From Flavobacterium sp. 140616W15 (lineage in GTDB: Bacteria > Bacteroidota > Bacteroidia > Flavobacteriales > Flavobacteriaceae): a DNA stretch of 64,000 nt. The notes below the pieces were generated by a model that saw only the letters and a program-made list of their open reading frames with translations, made no database searches and was not told the origin of the DNA. Position numbers and translations under genes: made by a program. Shown here in pieces: positions 18,180-28,112 of this stretch; within the stretch, counting starts at the first letter, position 1, and each line of letters starts with the position of its first letter. The stretch spans positions 1,426,001 through 1,490,000 of the forward strand of contig NZ_CP033068.1 in assembly GCF_003668995.1 (NCBI RefSeq), given 5' to 3'.

Positions 18180-19649
18180 ATGAATAAAAAACTTTTTTTG
18201 CAAATACTAATTCTATTTGTAGCAATAACAGGCTATAGTCAACAGTATACAGAAAAACAAATTGATAGCATAATCGATAATATAAAAAAAATGGGGGATA
18301 GCATCCCTAACATAGCTATAGAAAACAGTTTAAAAAGTTATAAATATTCCGAAATTCTTGGTTACAAAAAAGGAATGGCAGTAAGCTCAATGCTCGCTGG
18401 AAAAAATTTGTACGATATAAATCAGTATGATAAGTCGCTAGAACAAGCTACAAAATCAGAAGAATTTGCTTCTAAAATAAATGATTATGAGTTACTTTCT
18501 GAAGCATATCGATTAAAAGGGATTAGTTATATAGGTCTCGGGCTTTATAAACAAGGATTTTTGGAATTAAAAAAAGGATTGAATGTTACGCCAAAAATCA
18601 GCAATACTGATGTTGCTTTCAAACAAAAAGGATTGCTTTATAATGACATTGCAGTAGGTTATGACAGAAGTACTGGGACAATAGATTCTATAAAAAAATA
18701 TTTCAGATTAGGTTATGATCAATTCAATAAAATAGAAAACACCAAACTTAAGAATATTAATTTGTCATTAGCGAGCGCTAATGTAGGTGCTTGCTATCTT
18801 GCATTAAAGCAATATGATAGTGCGAGGATTTATTTGATAAATGCTTCTAAACTGGCAGAAAAAGAAAATTATAATTCAGTTAAATTATATGCCTATATAG
18901 ACTTAGGTAATTTGGAATCTAAAAAAAATAATTTTGATGAAGCTTTAAAATATTATGAAGATGCACTCTTTTTAGCTAAAAAACTTAAAAAAAGAGAATT
19001 ACAGCGTGATATTTATTTGAATCTTTCGCAACTGTATATTAGGCTTAAAAATAAGGATAAGGAAGAGTTCTATTTCGAAAAATATTTTTCTCTTAATGAT
19101 AGTTTACAAAAAAATCAACAAAAAGCTGTAATTGCAACGGTTAAAGAACTTATTGAGGAGGAATACTCAACTGTTGAAAAAATTAGAAATACAGGTGTTG
19201 TTGCTCTTTTTTTAAGTACTGTGCTTACAATTCTTTTTCTCGTTTTTGCAATACGTTTGTATAAAATGAAGAAAAATGAAAAGAGAAAAATTGCTAAAAA
19301 AATGCAGAGACTACAAAAGAAAAAAGAGATGCTTGAAAAAGCAATACTCTTAAATGGTACAAGCTTAGATGAAGTTTTAGAATTAGCAAAAAATAACGAT
19401 TCCATGTTCTTGTCAAAATTTGAGGCTACGCATTCAGATTTTTATAATAAAATACTTCAAGAGGCTCCTACTTTATCAAAAATGGAGTTAATTGTTTGTG
19501 CTTTTTTGAAACTTGGATTTCCTGTTAAAGACATTGCTTTGTATACTAATGTTACAGTTAGATCGGTTGAAGCTAGGATTTACAGAATCAGAAAAAAAGC
19601 TAATCTTACTGGGAAAAATGATATTAGTATTTGGATAGCAGATTTGTAA
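18180..19649 (+). CDS. Membrane-anchored TPR-HTH transcriptional regulator 2
   Basis: 489-residue paralogue of the preceding regulator with the same order: signal peptide (MNKKLFLQILILFVAITGYS), TPR helices (KQYDSARIYLINASKLAEK, KKNNFDEALKYYEDALFLAKK), TM at about 337-359 (TGVVALFLSTVLTILFLVFA), a basic coiled-coil linker (KRKIAKKMQRLQKKKEMLEKA, about 365-390) and a C-terminal HTH (KMELIVCAFLKLGFPVKDIA...TVRSVEARIYRIRKKA). It starts 15 bp after its neighbour and the pair ends at a strong terminator (19687-19724), so they form a two-gene operon. They may act as a heterodimer or respond to different periplasmic signals; this is inference. Confidence 0.85.
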   Translation: MNKKLFLQILILFVAITGYSQQYTEKQIDSIIDNIKKMGDSIPNIAIENSLKSYKYSEILGYKKGMAVSSMLAGKNLYDINQYDKSLEQATKSEEFASKINDYELLSEAYRLKGISYIGLGLYKQGFLELKKGLNVTPKISNTDVAFKQKGLLYNDIAVGYDRSTGTIDSIKKYFRLGYDQFNKIENTKLKNINLSLASANVGACYLALKQYDSARIYLINASKLAEKENYNSVKLYAYIDLGNLESKKNNFDEALKYYEDALFLAKKLKKRELQRDIYLNLSQLYIRLKNKDKEEFYFEKYFSLNDSLQKNQQKAVIATVKELIEEEYSTVEKIRNTGVVALFLSTVLTILFLVFAIRLYKMKKNEKRKIAKKMQRLQKKKEMLEKAILLNGTSLDEVLELAKNNDSMFLSKFEATHSDFYNKILQEAPTLSKMELIVCAFLKLGFPVKDIALYTNVTVRSVEARIYRIRKKANLTGKNDISIWIADL

Positions 19650-19686
19650 GGTTAGGTTTATATATCATAAATGAAAATAATACAAT

Positions 19687-19724
19687 GGTATTCTTATCGT
19701 ACTGATAGGGATACCTTTTTTTTT
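19687..19724 (+). terminator. Rho-independent terminator of the regulator operon
   Basis: GGTATTCTTATC (19687-19698) pairs with GATAGGGATACC (19704-19715), two positions as G-U, with a 5-nt loop and nine T following. Confidence 0.85.
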
Positions 19725-19897
19725 GTTCTTTTTTCTAAAATTGACACTTGTTCGTTTTTATTTCTACTATTGAAAAATAAGCACCTACTCGTTCACTACT
19801 TACTATTGTGAAAACAAGCTTTTTTTATGCTTTTTTCATGTTGTAAATATGGCTTTTATTGTTGATTATCAGTAGTTTGTGTCTAATTGTGCCTCCT

Positions 19898-19953
19898 GAG
19901 TAGATAAGTGTACCCGAGTGAGTGTTTTTTTTAGAATAAAATGCTTCAATTTG
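19898..19953 (+). promoter_or_regulatory. Island promoter element 4 (degenerate)
   Basis: GAGTAGATAAGTGTAC (19898-19913) matches 12 of 16 positions of the consensus and is again exactly 32 nt before a -7-like TCAATTTG (19946-19953). The predicted start near 19959 leads into a short region closed by the terminator at 20096-20145, not directly into a long ORF. Confidence 0.5.
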
Positions 19954-19958
19954 CTACA

Positions 19959-20145
19959 GTTAAGATGTTTAGTAAAGCTATTTTATATTTTTTAATCTAT
20001 AAAATAATGAATATAACAGACGATGAACTTCTGTTGTATTGGTAATAATAATTTAGATTACCTGAGATTATTGTTAATGGTTGTTTAGCATTAACAAAAA
20101 AAAGGGGGTAGAGCTTTTGATTAGCTGCTCTGTCCCCCCTTTTTT
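19959..20145 (+). ncRNA. Candidate small RNA or terminated leader
   Basis: About 187 nt between the predicted start below promoter element 4 and a strong terminator. It contains a perfect 9-bp stem TTGTTAATG/CATTAACAA (20071-20097). A 26-codon reading frame (MFSKAILYF... ending at about 20045) could instead make it a leader peptide. No known RNA family is recognised. The boundaries are predicted, not seen. Confidence 0.35.
20096..20145 (+). terminator. Strong terminator upstream of the 20719 gene
   Basis: AAAAAGGGGGTAGAGC pairs with GCTCTGTCCCCCCTTTTTT around a 12-nt loop; an A run on one side and a T run on the other make it potentially bidirectional. Confidence 0.8.
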
Positions 20146-20178
20146 AAACATCAATTTTAAATATATAATGATTATACT

Positions 20179-20263
20179 CGATTTTTAAGCGTTTATCAGA
20201 TTGTTGGGGGATGAGCTGATAAATTATAGAGACTGTTATGGGAGCAGTCTCTGCTTAAAATCG
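20179..20263 (+). ncRNA. Candidate structured RNA (three-way junction)
   Basis: Outer stem CGATTTTTAAGC (20179-20190) pairs with GCTTAAAATCG (20253-20263), 11 bp with one bulged T. Inside are a perfect 8-bp stem TTTATCAG/CTGATAAA (20192-20223) with a G-rich 16-nt loop and a perfect 8-bp stem AGAGACTG/CAGTCTCT (20228-20252) with loop TTATGGGAG. The stems abut with only 1-, 4- and 0-nt joints, a compact fold unlikely in random AT-rich DNA. It starts 34 nt after the terminator and 540 nt before the gene at 20719. It resembles no riboswitch class I can name. The rest of 20264-20640 shows nothing. Confidence 0.5.
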
Positions 20264-20640
20264 TGTTTACTTACAAATAGATTATCATAATAAAAATAGT
20301 AATTAATCATATAGTCATTCCATCAATAATATTTGTTTCTATATAAAGAATTTTTTGGCGGAATAGATATTATTAATTTGAATAATGATTTGGTAAGTAT
20401 CTGTTTAGAATCGGGATTTTCTATAAAATGAGTAATAATATTAGCATAATTAGTATTATGTGTGGTGCATTACTTTTAATCCCTTATACATTCGTTTGGG
20501 CCAATTGTTTAATTACTTCTAAATGCTTTCTAATAATTTTTTTTGTACTTATTAGACTGTAACATTAGAGCAATATTTTTAGAACTCCCTTTACTTATTT
20601 TAATAATGACAATGGTATATTTTAAATATCCATTTTTAAG

Positions 20641-20689
20641 GAGTATAAAATTTTATACTCAAGTTATAAAACCATAATGATGGTATAAT
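20641..20689 (+). promoter_or_regulatory. Palindromes in the leader of the 20719 gene
   Basis: A perfect 20-bp palindrome GAGTATAAAATTTTATACTC (20641-20660) is followed by a second stem around ACCAT-AATG-ATGGT (20665-20689), 29 nt before the ATG. Either an operator or mRNA hairpins. Confidence 0.45.
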
Positions 20690-20718
20690 TACAATAAACT
20701 TTAATTTAAGCAGAAAAA

Positions 20719-21528
20719 ATGGATAATGAATATTTACGAGCTACGTTGCGTAATGCGCCTCTAGGGGCTGGAATTTATAATACTAGGGCTTGGTTAAAAG
20801 ATATTCCTGAAATACAAAGTTTTACAGAAATAGAAAGTGTTCTATTAAGTAAAGATTTGTCTTCTAGAGAAGTAAGAGCCCTTATATTGTTATTGCAAAG
20901 AAAATATATTGATAGTGCTGACGGACTAAGTTCACTTGAAGTAGATTATAACATGAATATTAAGTATGATAAAATTTTTGACATACATAATGGTCTCTCT
21001 ATTTTTGGTGATACTACTAGTAATATACTGGATTTCTCACGTCTTGATAAAAAATTACTCAAAGTAAAAGTATGTGTGGCAAAAAAAGCACGTAAAATAG
21101 TCTTACCTAAGAGTGCCGTATTTGAGGCGTTAGATATAAGCTTTGCGCCTAGATTGACTAACATAGAAAATATTGAACGTATTGAAGGTATGAAATCTTT
21201 GTCGTTTGATAAATGTAAAGCTTTTTTAGATTTTAAATTTTTAAAAAAACTAAATGGTTTACATGTCCTAAGAATTTCAGGCAATGAAAATTTACCAGAG
21301 CTTGATTTTATTACAGAAAAAAGCAATATAAGTATATTGCATTTAGTTGAAACAAATGCAATGAAGTTAAAAAACACAATAGATAATTTGTGTAAGTTGA
21401 AAAAATTAAAGTATTTAAATATTAGTACCAATGAAAAGGAGTTAGATCTTCTTAGAAAACAGCTTCCGGCCTGTGCTATTAATAATAAAGCATCATTAAA
21501 TGAAATTATAAAAGGAAATTTTGCATAA
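20719..21528 (+). CDS. Cytosolic leucine-rich-repeat-like protein
   Basis: 269 residues, no signal peptide or TM. The second half has irregular leucine-rich spacing (FEALDISFAPRLTNIENI, MKSLSFDKCKAFLDFKFL, LHVLRISGNENLPELDFI, KLKYLNISTNEKELDLL), consistent with a short LRR-like solenoid for protein binding. The N-terminal 100 residues are not recognised. It is flanked by long non-coding DNA and stands alone; the candidate promoter element at 19898 is 760 bp upstream across a terminator, so its own promoter is probably nearer. Its place in the fibre island is suggestive only; no function is assigned. Confidence 0.6.
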   Translation: MDNEYLRATLRNAPLGAGIYNTRAWLKDIPEIQSFTEIESVLLSKDLSSREVRALILLLQRKYIDSADGLSSLEVDYNMNIKYDKIFDIHNGLSIFGDTTSNILDFSRLDKKLLKVKVCVAKKARKIVLPKSAVFEALDISFAPRLTNIENIERIEGMKSLSFDKCKAFLDFKFLKKLNGLHVLRISGNENLPELDFITEKSNISILHLVETNAMKLKNTIDNLCKLKKLKYLNISTNEKELDLLRKQLPACAINNKASLNEIIKGNFA

Positions 21529-22171
21529 AAAGTTATATCTCTTTGTGTTTATGGTGATAAGAACTTGTAAGTGACAATATTTAAATTAATAGAATAGAAA
21601 GAGTTTTATTTGTATTTTTTAAAATAATGAAAATATAAGGTTTTAGACAAGATAATGAACTGTTAAAAGGTTTAATATTAACTAGTTTCCTGTTTTAATT
21701 ATTGTTTTTTTTTGGACGATTTAAACGAGCTTTAAAAAACTCAAATATTACTCTTTTTTACCTATTCTTTCTTTTAGTGACAATTCAGTATAATCTTTTA
21801 TTCAGTATCTTTTTTTCGGGATACCATATAGTAAACAAGAACTAGTATTCTAAATTAGTTTATTGTCCTTTTTATTAATCATTCAAATTTAAAATAGTTG
21901 TCTTTTTTATCAAAGATTGTTAATTATAAGGAGCATGTGGAATAAAGAAAAGTGCTTTTTTTAAATAGATATTCTTAATGTGTCGATGATTTTATTTTGA
22001 TGATTATTTTAAAGTGTGTCTTTTTATTTGTTTAGGTATTACACTTTGAATTTGATTATTGTTTAATTTTCATATAGAGTCTTTTCTTTTTGCTACTCAA
22101 TTTCACTCAATATTAATTGTTTTTATTTATATGTTATTGATTGTTAGGGTTTTGTTGTTTTTTTTCAGGTT
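21529..22171. other. AT-rich intergenic stretch without gene
   Basis: Long T-rich non-coding DNA after the 20719 gene. I see no ORF with coding character, no clear terminator and no repeat. Confidence 0.5.
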
Positions 22172-22227
22172 GAGTAGATGTGTGTAGCGTTTTTCTTTAT
22201 TTTAAGTTTTTTTAGCCTCTACTTTGC
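22172..22227 (+). promoter_or_regulatory. Island promoter element 5
   Basis: GAGTAGATGTGTGTAG (22172-22187, one mismatch) and, after exactly 32 nt, TACTTTGC (22220-22227), a shortened -7 box. The TTG seen in other spacers is absent. Predicted start near 22233, with a leader of about 465 nt to the ATG at 22699; the leader has no convincing ORF. Confidence 0.65.
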
Positions 22228-22698
22228 ATAATCTAGTTTGTATTAAAAACGTATTTGTAAAGATAAACTATAAAATATTGAATCAACAGGATCATTTTTA
22301 AAACTGACGCCCCAGTCTTATAAGTTTTATTTATTCTTGTTTATAGATGAGTTATATACTTAAAGTATCGTAGGTAACCATCTATCATACAAGTTCCATT
22401 GTTTCCTACTAAGTTTAATTAGTTATCTCTTGTTTAATTCTGAATAAGATAATTTCAGTTTTAGACATATTATTGATATGCCTTTTGGGTAGCAAAATTG
22501 GATTGTAAAATATCGATAAAATGTAGTCACATTTTATAACAATATGGAGCATTATTATGGTTAGTGTGTAATACCTATCTAAATTTTGATAGTGTATTAT
22601 TAAATAATATGTGCTTAATTTTTTAACGGTTCCATGTGATACATTCACAAATTATCTAACAAATTGTATTTAGTTTTTATTAATTTTAAAGAGCATTT

Positions 22699-25600
22699 AT
22701 GAAAAATCAATTACTCTCCTTACTTCTTATTTTGGGAGGATTTACTGCTTATGGGCAGGTAGGTATAGGCACCCCTTTACCCAATAGTTCATCACAGTTA
22801 GATGTGATGGCCTCAGATAAAGGGATCTTAATTCCTAGAGTAGATCTTGAAAACACAACCAGTATTAGATCTTTTGTGAAAACCAATGGTTCATTGCCTC
22901 AAAGCCTTTTAGTCTTTAATCAGAAAGTGGCAGGTACTGCTCCATTCAACGTTACACCTGGTTATTACTATTGGTTTAATGGTAAATGGAACAGAATTGT
23001 TATTTCTGATGAAATTACATCATCTGAGGGGACTGTTATTTTTAATCCAAATACAAATATATTTACTTATATAGATCAAAATGGTAATCCATTAGTAATC
23101 AATATTCAAGATATAGTTAGAGCTAATGAAACTCTAACAAGTTTAGATTACGATAAGAATACACATACCTTGACTTATAAAGCGGAAAGCGGACCTGCAA
23201 AAGAGTTTAAGTTAAAGGAATTAGTGGGAGATGCAACGAGTGTAAGTAACACATTAAATGGTTCAAACCTAACTACTACAGTAAATGGAGTAACAGGAGA
23301 TCCAGTTGATTTGGCAAAAGCGATAGTAAACACAAACGTGCTAAGCAGTTCGGGCAACACGATTACTTCAACAGTAAATGGAACAGAGCAAACAGCACTA
23401 GCGGTAAATTCGAATAGAACCTCTTTAATAGATGGTTCAAAATTGATAACAACGGTGAATGGAGTAGTAAGTGATGCTCTGGATCTGCAATCAGCAGTAG
23501 GAGCAGCTGAAACAGTAACAACATTAGTAAAAGATGCTGCTAATGATGGTAAGTATCAATATACAAGTGAAGATAATACACAAACTACAATAGATGTAGT
23601 AAGTGATATTCTTAACAATGCAACGACAATTTTTAATAATTCAACAATAATTGAACAACTTAAAGGAAAAGAAACTCTAACAAGTTTAGTTTATGATGAT
23701 GTTGCTCATACTTTAGCCTATAAAGATGAGGATGGAAAAACGGAAACATTTAAATTAACAGATCTAGTTGGTGCTTCAGAAACCTTAACGAGTTTAGTTT
23801 ATGATGATGTTGCCCATACCTTATCTTATAAAGATGAGAAAGGAAAGACTGAAACGTTTAAATTAACAGACTTAGTAGGAGCAGCTGAAACTTTAACGAG
23901 TTTAGTTTATGATGATGTTGCCCATACCTTATCTTATAAAGATGAGAAAGGAAAAACAGAAACGTTTAAATTAACAGATCTAGTTGGAGCCTCAGAAACC
24001 TTAACAAGTTTAGTTTATGATGATGTTGCCCATACTTTAGCATATAAAGATGAGAAAGGAAAAACGGAAACGTTCAAATTAGCAGATCTAGTAGGAGCAG
24101 CTGAAACAGTAACAACATTAGTAAAAGATGCTGCTAATGATGGTAAGTATCAATATACAAGTGAAGATAATACACAAACTACAATAGATGTAGTAAGTGA
24201 TATTCTTAACAATGCAACGACAATTTTTAATAATTCAACAATAATTGAACAACTTAAAGGAAAAGAAACTCTAACAAGTTTAGTTTATGATGATGTTGCT
24301 CATACTTTAGCCTATAAAGATGAGGATGGAAAAACGGAAACATTTAAATTAACAGATCTAGTTGGTGCTTCAGAAACCTTAACGAGTTTAGTTTATGATG
24401 ATGTTGCCCATACCTTATCTTATAAAGATGAGAAAGGAAAGACTGAAACGTTCAAATTAACAGACTTAGTAGGAGCAGCAGAAACTTTAACGAGTTTAGT
24501 TTATGATGATGTTGCCCATACCTTATCTTATAAAGATGAGAAAGGAAAAACAGAAACGTTTAAATTAACAGATCTAGTTGGTGCTTCAGAAACCTTAACA
24601 AGTTTAGTTTATGATGATGTTGCCCATACCTTATCTTATAAAGATGAGAAAGGAAAAACGGAAACGTTCAAATTAGCAGATCTAGTAGGAGCAGCTGAAA
24701 CAGTAACAACATTAGTAAAAGATGCTGCTAATGATGGTAAGTATCAATATACAAGTGAAGATAATACACAAACTACAATAGATGTAGTAAGTGATATTCT
24801 TAACAATGCAACGACAATTTTTAATAATTCAACAATAATTGAACAACTTAAAGGAAAAGAAACTCTAACAAGTTTAGTTTATGATGATGTTGCTCATACT
24901 TTAGCCTATAAAGATGAGGATGGAAAAACGGAAACATTTAAATTAACAGATCTAGTTGGTGCTTCAGAAACCTTAACGAGTTTAGTTTATGATGATGTTG
25001 CCCATACCTTATCTTATAAAGATGAGAAAGGAAAGACTGAAACGTTTAAATTAACAGACTTAGTAGGAGCAGCTGAAACTTTAACGAGTTTAGTTTATGA
25101 TGATGTTGCCCATACCTTATCTTATAAAGATGAGAAAGGAAAAACAGAAACGTTTAAATTAACAGATCTAGTAGGAGCAGCTGAAACAGTAACAACATTA
25201 GTAAAAGATGCTGCTAATGATGGTAAGTATCAATATACAAGTGAAGATAATACACAAACTACAATAGATGTAGTAAGTGATATTCTTAACAATGCAACTA
25301 CAATTTTTAATAATTCAACAATAATTGAACAACTTAAAGGAAAAGAGACCTTAACAAGTTTAGTTTATGATGATGTTGCACATACTTTAGCGTATAAAGA
25401 TGAGGATGGAAAAACGGAAACATTTAAATTAACAGATTTAGTTGGTGCTTCAGAAACCTTAACGAGTTTAGTTTATGATGATGTTGCCCATACCTTATCT
25501 TATAAAGATGAGAAAGGAAAGACTGAAACGTTCAAATTAGCAGATCTAGTAGGAGCAGCTGAAACAGTAACAACATTAGTAAAGGATGCTGCTAATGATG

Positions 25601-27827
25601 GTAAGTATCAATATACAAGTGAAGATAACACACAAACTACGATAGATGTAGTAAGTGATATTCTTAACAATGCAACGACAATTTTTAATAATTCAACAAT
25701 AATTGAACAACTTAAAGGAAAAGAGACCTTAACAAGTTTAGTTTATGATGATGTTGCCCATACTTTAGCCTATAAAGATGAGGATGGAAAAACGGAAACC
25801 TTTAAATTAACAGATCTAGTTGGTGCTTCAGAAACCCTAACAAGTTTAGTTTATGATGATGTTGCCCATACATTAGCGTATAAAGATGAGAAAGGAAAGA
25901 CTGAAACGTTCAAATTAACAGACCTAGTTGGTGCTTCAGAAACCTTAACAAGTTTAGTTTATGATGATGTTGCCCATACCTTATCTTATAAAGATGAGAA
26001 AGGAAAAACAGAAACATTTAAATTAACAGATTTAGTAGGAGCCTCAGAAACCTTAACGAGTTTAGTTTATGATGATGTTGCACATACATTAGCGTATAAA
26101 GATGAGAAAGGAAAAACGGAAACGTTCAAATTAGCAGATCTAGTAGGAGCAGCTGAAACAGTAACAACATTAGTAAAGGATGCTGCTAATGATGGTAAGT
26201 ATCAATATACAAGTGAAGATAACACACAAACTACGATAGATGTAGTAAGTGATATTCTTAACAATGCAACGACAATTTTAATAATTCAACAATAATTGAA
26301 CAACTTAAAGGAAAAGAGACCTTAACAAGTTTAGTTTATGATGATGTTGCCCATACTTTAGCCTATAAAGATGAGGATGGAAAAACGGAAACATTTAAAT
26401 TAACAGATTTAGTTGGTGCTTCAGAAACCCTAACAAGTTTAGTTTATGATGATGTTGCCCATACATTAGCGTATAAAGATGAGAAAGGAAAGACTGAAAC
26501 GTTCAAATTAACAGACCTAGTTGGTGCTTCAGAAACCTTAACAAGTTTAGTTTATGATGATGTTGCCCATACCTTATCTTATAAAGATGAGAAAGGAAAA
26601 ACAGAAACATTTAAATTAACAGATTTAGTAGGAGCCTCAGAAACCTTAACGAGTTTAGTTTATGATGATGTTGCACATACATTAGCGTATAAAGATGAGA
26701 AAGGAAAAACGGAAACGTTCAAATTAGCAGATCTAGTAGGAGCAGCTGAAACAGTAACAACATTAGTAAAGGATGCTGCTAATGATGGTAAGTATCAATA
26801 TACAAGTGAAGATAACACACAAACTACGATAGATGTAGTAAGTGATATTCTTAACAATGCAACGACAATTTTTAATAATTCAACAATAATTGAACAACTT
26901 AAAGGAAAAGAGACCTTAACAAGTTTAGTTTATGATGATGTTGCCCATACTTTAGCCTATAAAGATGAGGATGGAAAAACGGAAACATTTAAATTAACAG
27001 ATTTAGTTGGTGCTTCAGAAACCTTAACAAGTTTAGTTTATGATGATGTTGCCCATACATTAGCGTATAAAGATGAGAAAGGAAAGACTGAAACGTTCAA
27101 ATTAACAGACTTAGTAGGAGCCGCTGAAACAGTAACAACAATAACTCCTGTTGTATCAGGACATAAAATTGCTACTTATACGAATGAGACGACAAATGCG
27201 CCAGTTGAAATTCAAGAAACAGTAACTAAGCTTGAAGTGAATACACTTGCAAATGGTACTTTAGATTATACTAATGAAGAGACAACTCATAAATTAGATA
27301 TTACTCCATTGGTAAAAGAACCTTGGTTTAGTACAACTACTAATAAAGGAGCAACTCTAAATACAGAAGACATCTATACTAAAGGATGGGTAGGAATTGG
27401 ATTTACAGAAAAATCTGCTGCACCAAATGAGATGCTTAGAGTAAATGGTACTATTACTACAGTAAACAGTTATTTTGCCGATTATGTTTTTGAAGATTAT
27501 TTTAAAGGTTTCTCAGATATAAAAGCAGAATATAAGTTTAAGTCATTATCTGAAGTAGATGCTTATATAAGAAAGAACAAGCACTTACCAGGTATAACAC
27601 CAATTACTCAATTAGAGAAAACAGCAGAAGGCTATGCATTTAACCTTTCAGAATTATCAATTCAGTTATTAGAAAAAACCGAAGAATTGTATTTGCATGT
27701 TATTGAGCAAGACAAACAACTTGATGCAAAAAACAATGAAATTCAGGAATTAAAAGCAAGTTCAAAAGCTATGAATGAGCGTTTGGAAAAATTAGAAAGA
27801 TTGATTTCAGAAAAAGATAATCAATAA
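22699..27827 (+). CDS. Giant repeat surface-fibre protein, frameshifted inside the repeat array
   Basis: Signal peptide (MKNQLLSLLLILGGFTAYG), family signature (VGIGTPLPNSSSQLDV...KGILIPRV), a hinge (GYYYWFNGKWNRI), then a repeat array at 23509-27125: seven 54-residue units (ETVTTLVKDAANDGKYQYTS...) each followed by 4, 4, 3, 2, 4, 4 and 2 copies of a 36-residue unit (ETLTSLVYDDVAHTL[AS]YKDE[DK]...). The C-terminus has MLRVNGTI, HLPGI and a coiled coil (EKTEELYLHVIEQDKQL...) as in phage-fibre-like proteins. As sequenced, the frame stops at 26295 after 1198 residues, because the sixth long unit has four T at 26276-26279 where the other six have five. Restoring one T gives 1709 residues to 27827. 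Recombination or assembly error in identical repeats is possible. Promoter element 5 lies upstream. Confidence 0.8.
23509..27125 (+). repeat. Higher-order tandem repeat array (162-bp and 108-bp units)
   Basis: Seven 162-bp units start at 23509, 24103, 24697, 25183, 25561, 26155 and 26748 and are separated by 4, 4, 3, 2, 4, 4 and 2 units of 108 bp. The 594-bp supra-units are nearly identical in DNA, especially the fifth and sixth, which indicates recent tandem duplication or gene conversion. Copy number is likely to vary between strains. Confidence 0.9.
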
Positions 27828-27837
27828 TCAAAAGTTT

Positions 27838-27870
27838 AAAGAACTGCAATTTTTAATTGCAGTTCTTTAT
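27838..27870 (+). terminator. Terminator of the repeat-protein gene
   Basis: AAAGAACTGCAAT (27838-27850) pairs perfectly with ATTGCAGTTCTTT (27856-27868), with a 5-nt loop, 11 bp after the stop. Confidence 0.8.
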
Positions 27871-28017
27871 TAAAATTTATACGAGTATTAAGCATTCTAT
27901 ATACAAAATTTAAGAAGTCTTTCTGCTTTTAGACAGAGTTGCATAGGCAATTATAAGTGTACAAGTAAAGATTAAAATAAGTTACATCGTTTCCTTATGG
28001 AGGAAATGGTAAAGTAA

Positions 28018-28057
28018 AAACACCTCTTTTTAGAGTATGATAAAAGAGGTGTTTTTT
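28018..28057 (+). terminator. Second terminator before the T9SS cargo gene
   Basis: AAACACCTCTTTT (28018-28030) pairs with AAAAGAGGTGTTT (28042-28054), followed by TTT; 55 nt before the chosen start at 28113. It would act as a second stop or an attenuator for the following gene. Confidence 0.7.
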
Positions 28058-28112
28058 AATGTATAAAAATGATAACAAATCATATTTATGGATAACATTT
28101 AAAATAATAGTT

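Noticed and set aside
22415..22648. 77-codon minus-strand ORF in the gap before the repeat-protein gene
   Set aside because: Random-looking composition in AT-rich leader DNA, opposite to the predicted transcript from promoter element 5.
23509..27125. Regular repeats that could be read as a CRISPR-like array
   Set aside because: Units are contiguous, in frame and code for protein repeats; there are no variable spacers and no cas genes.
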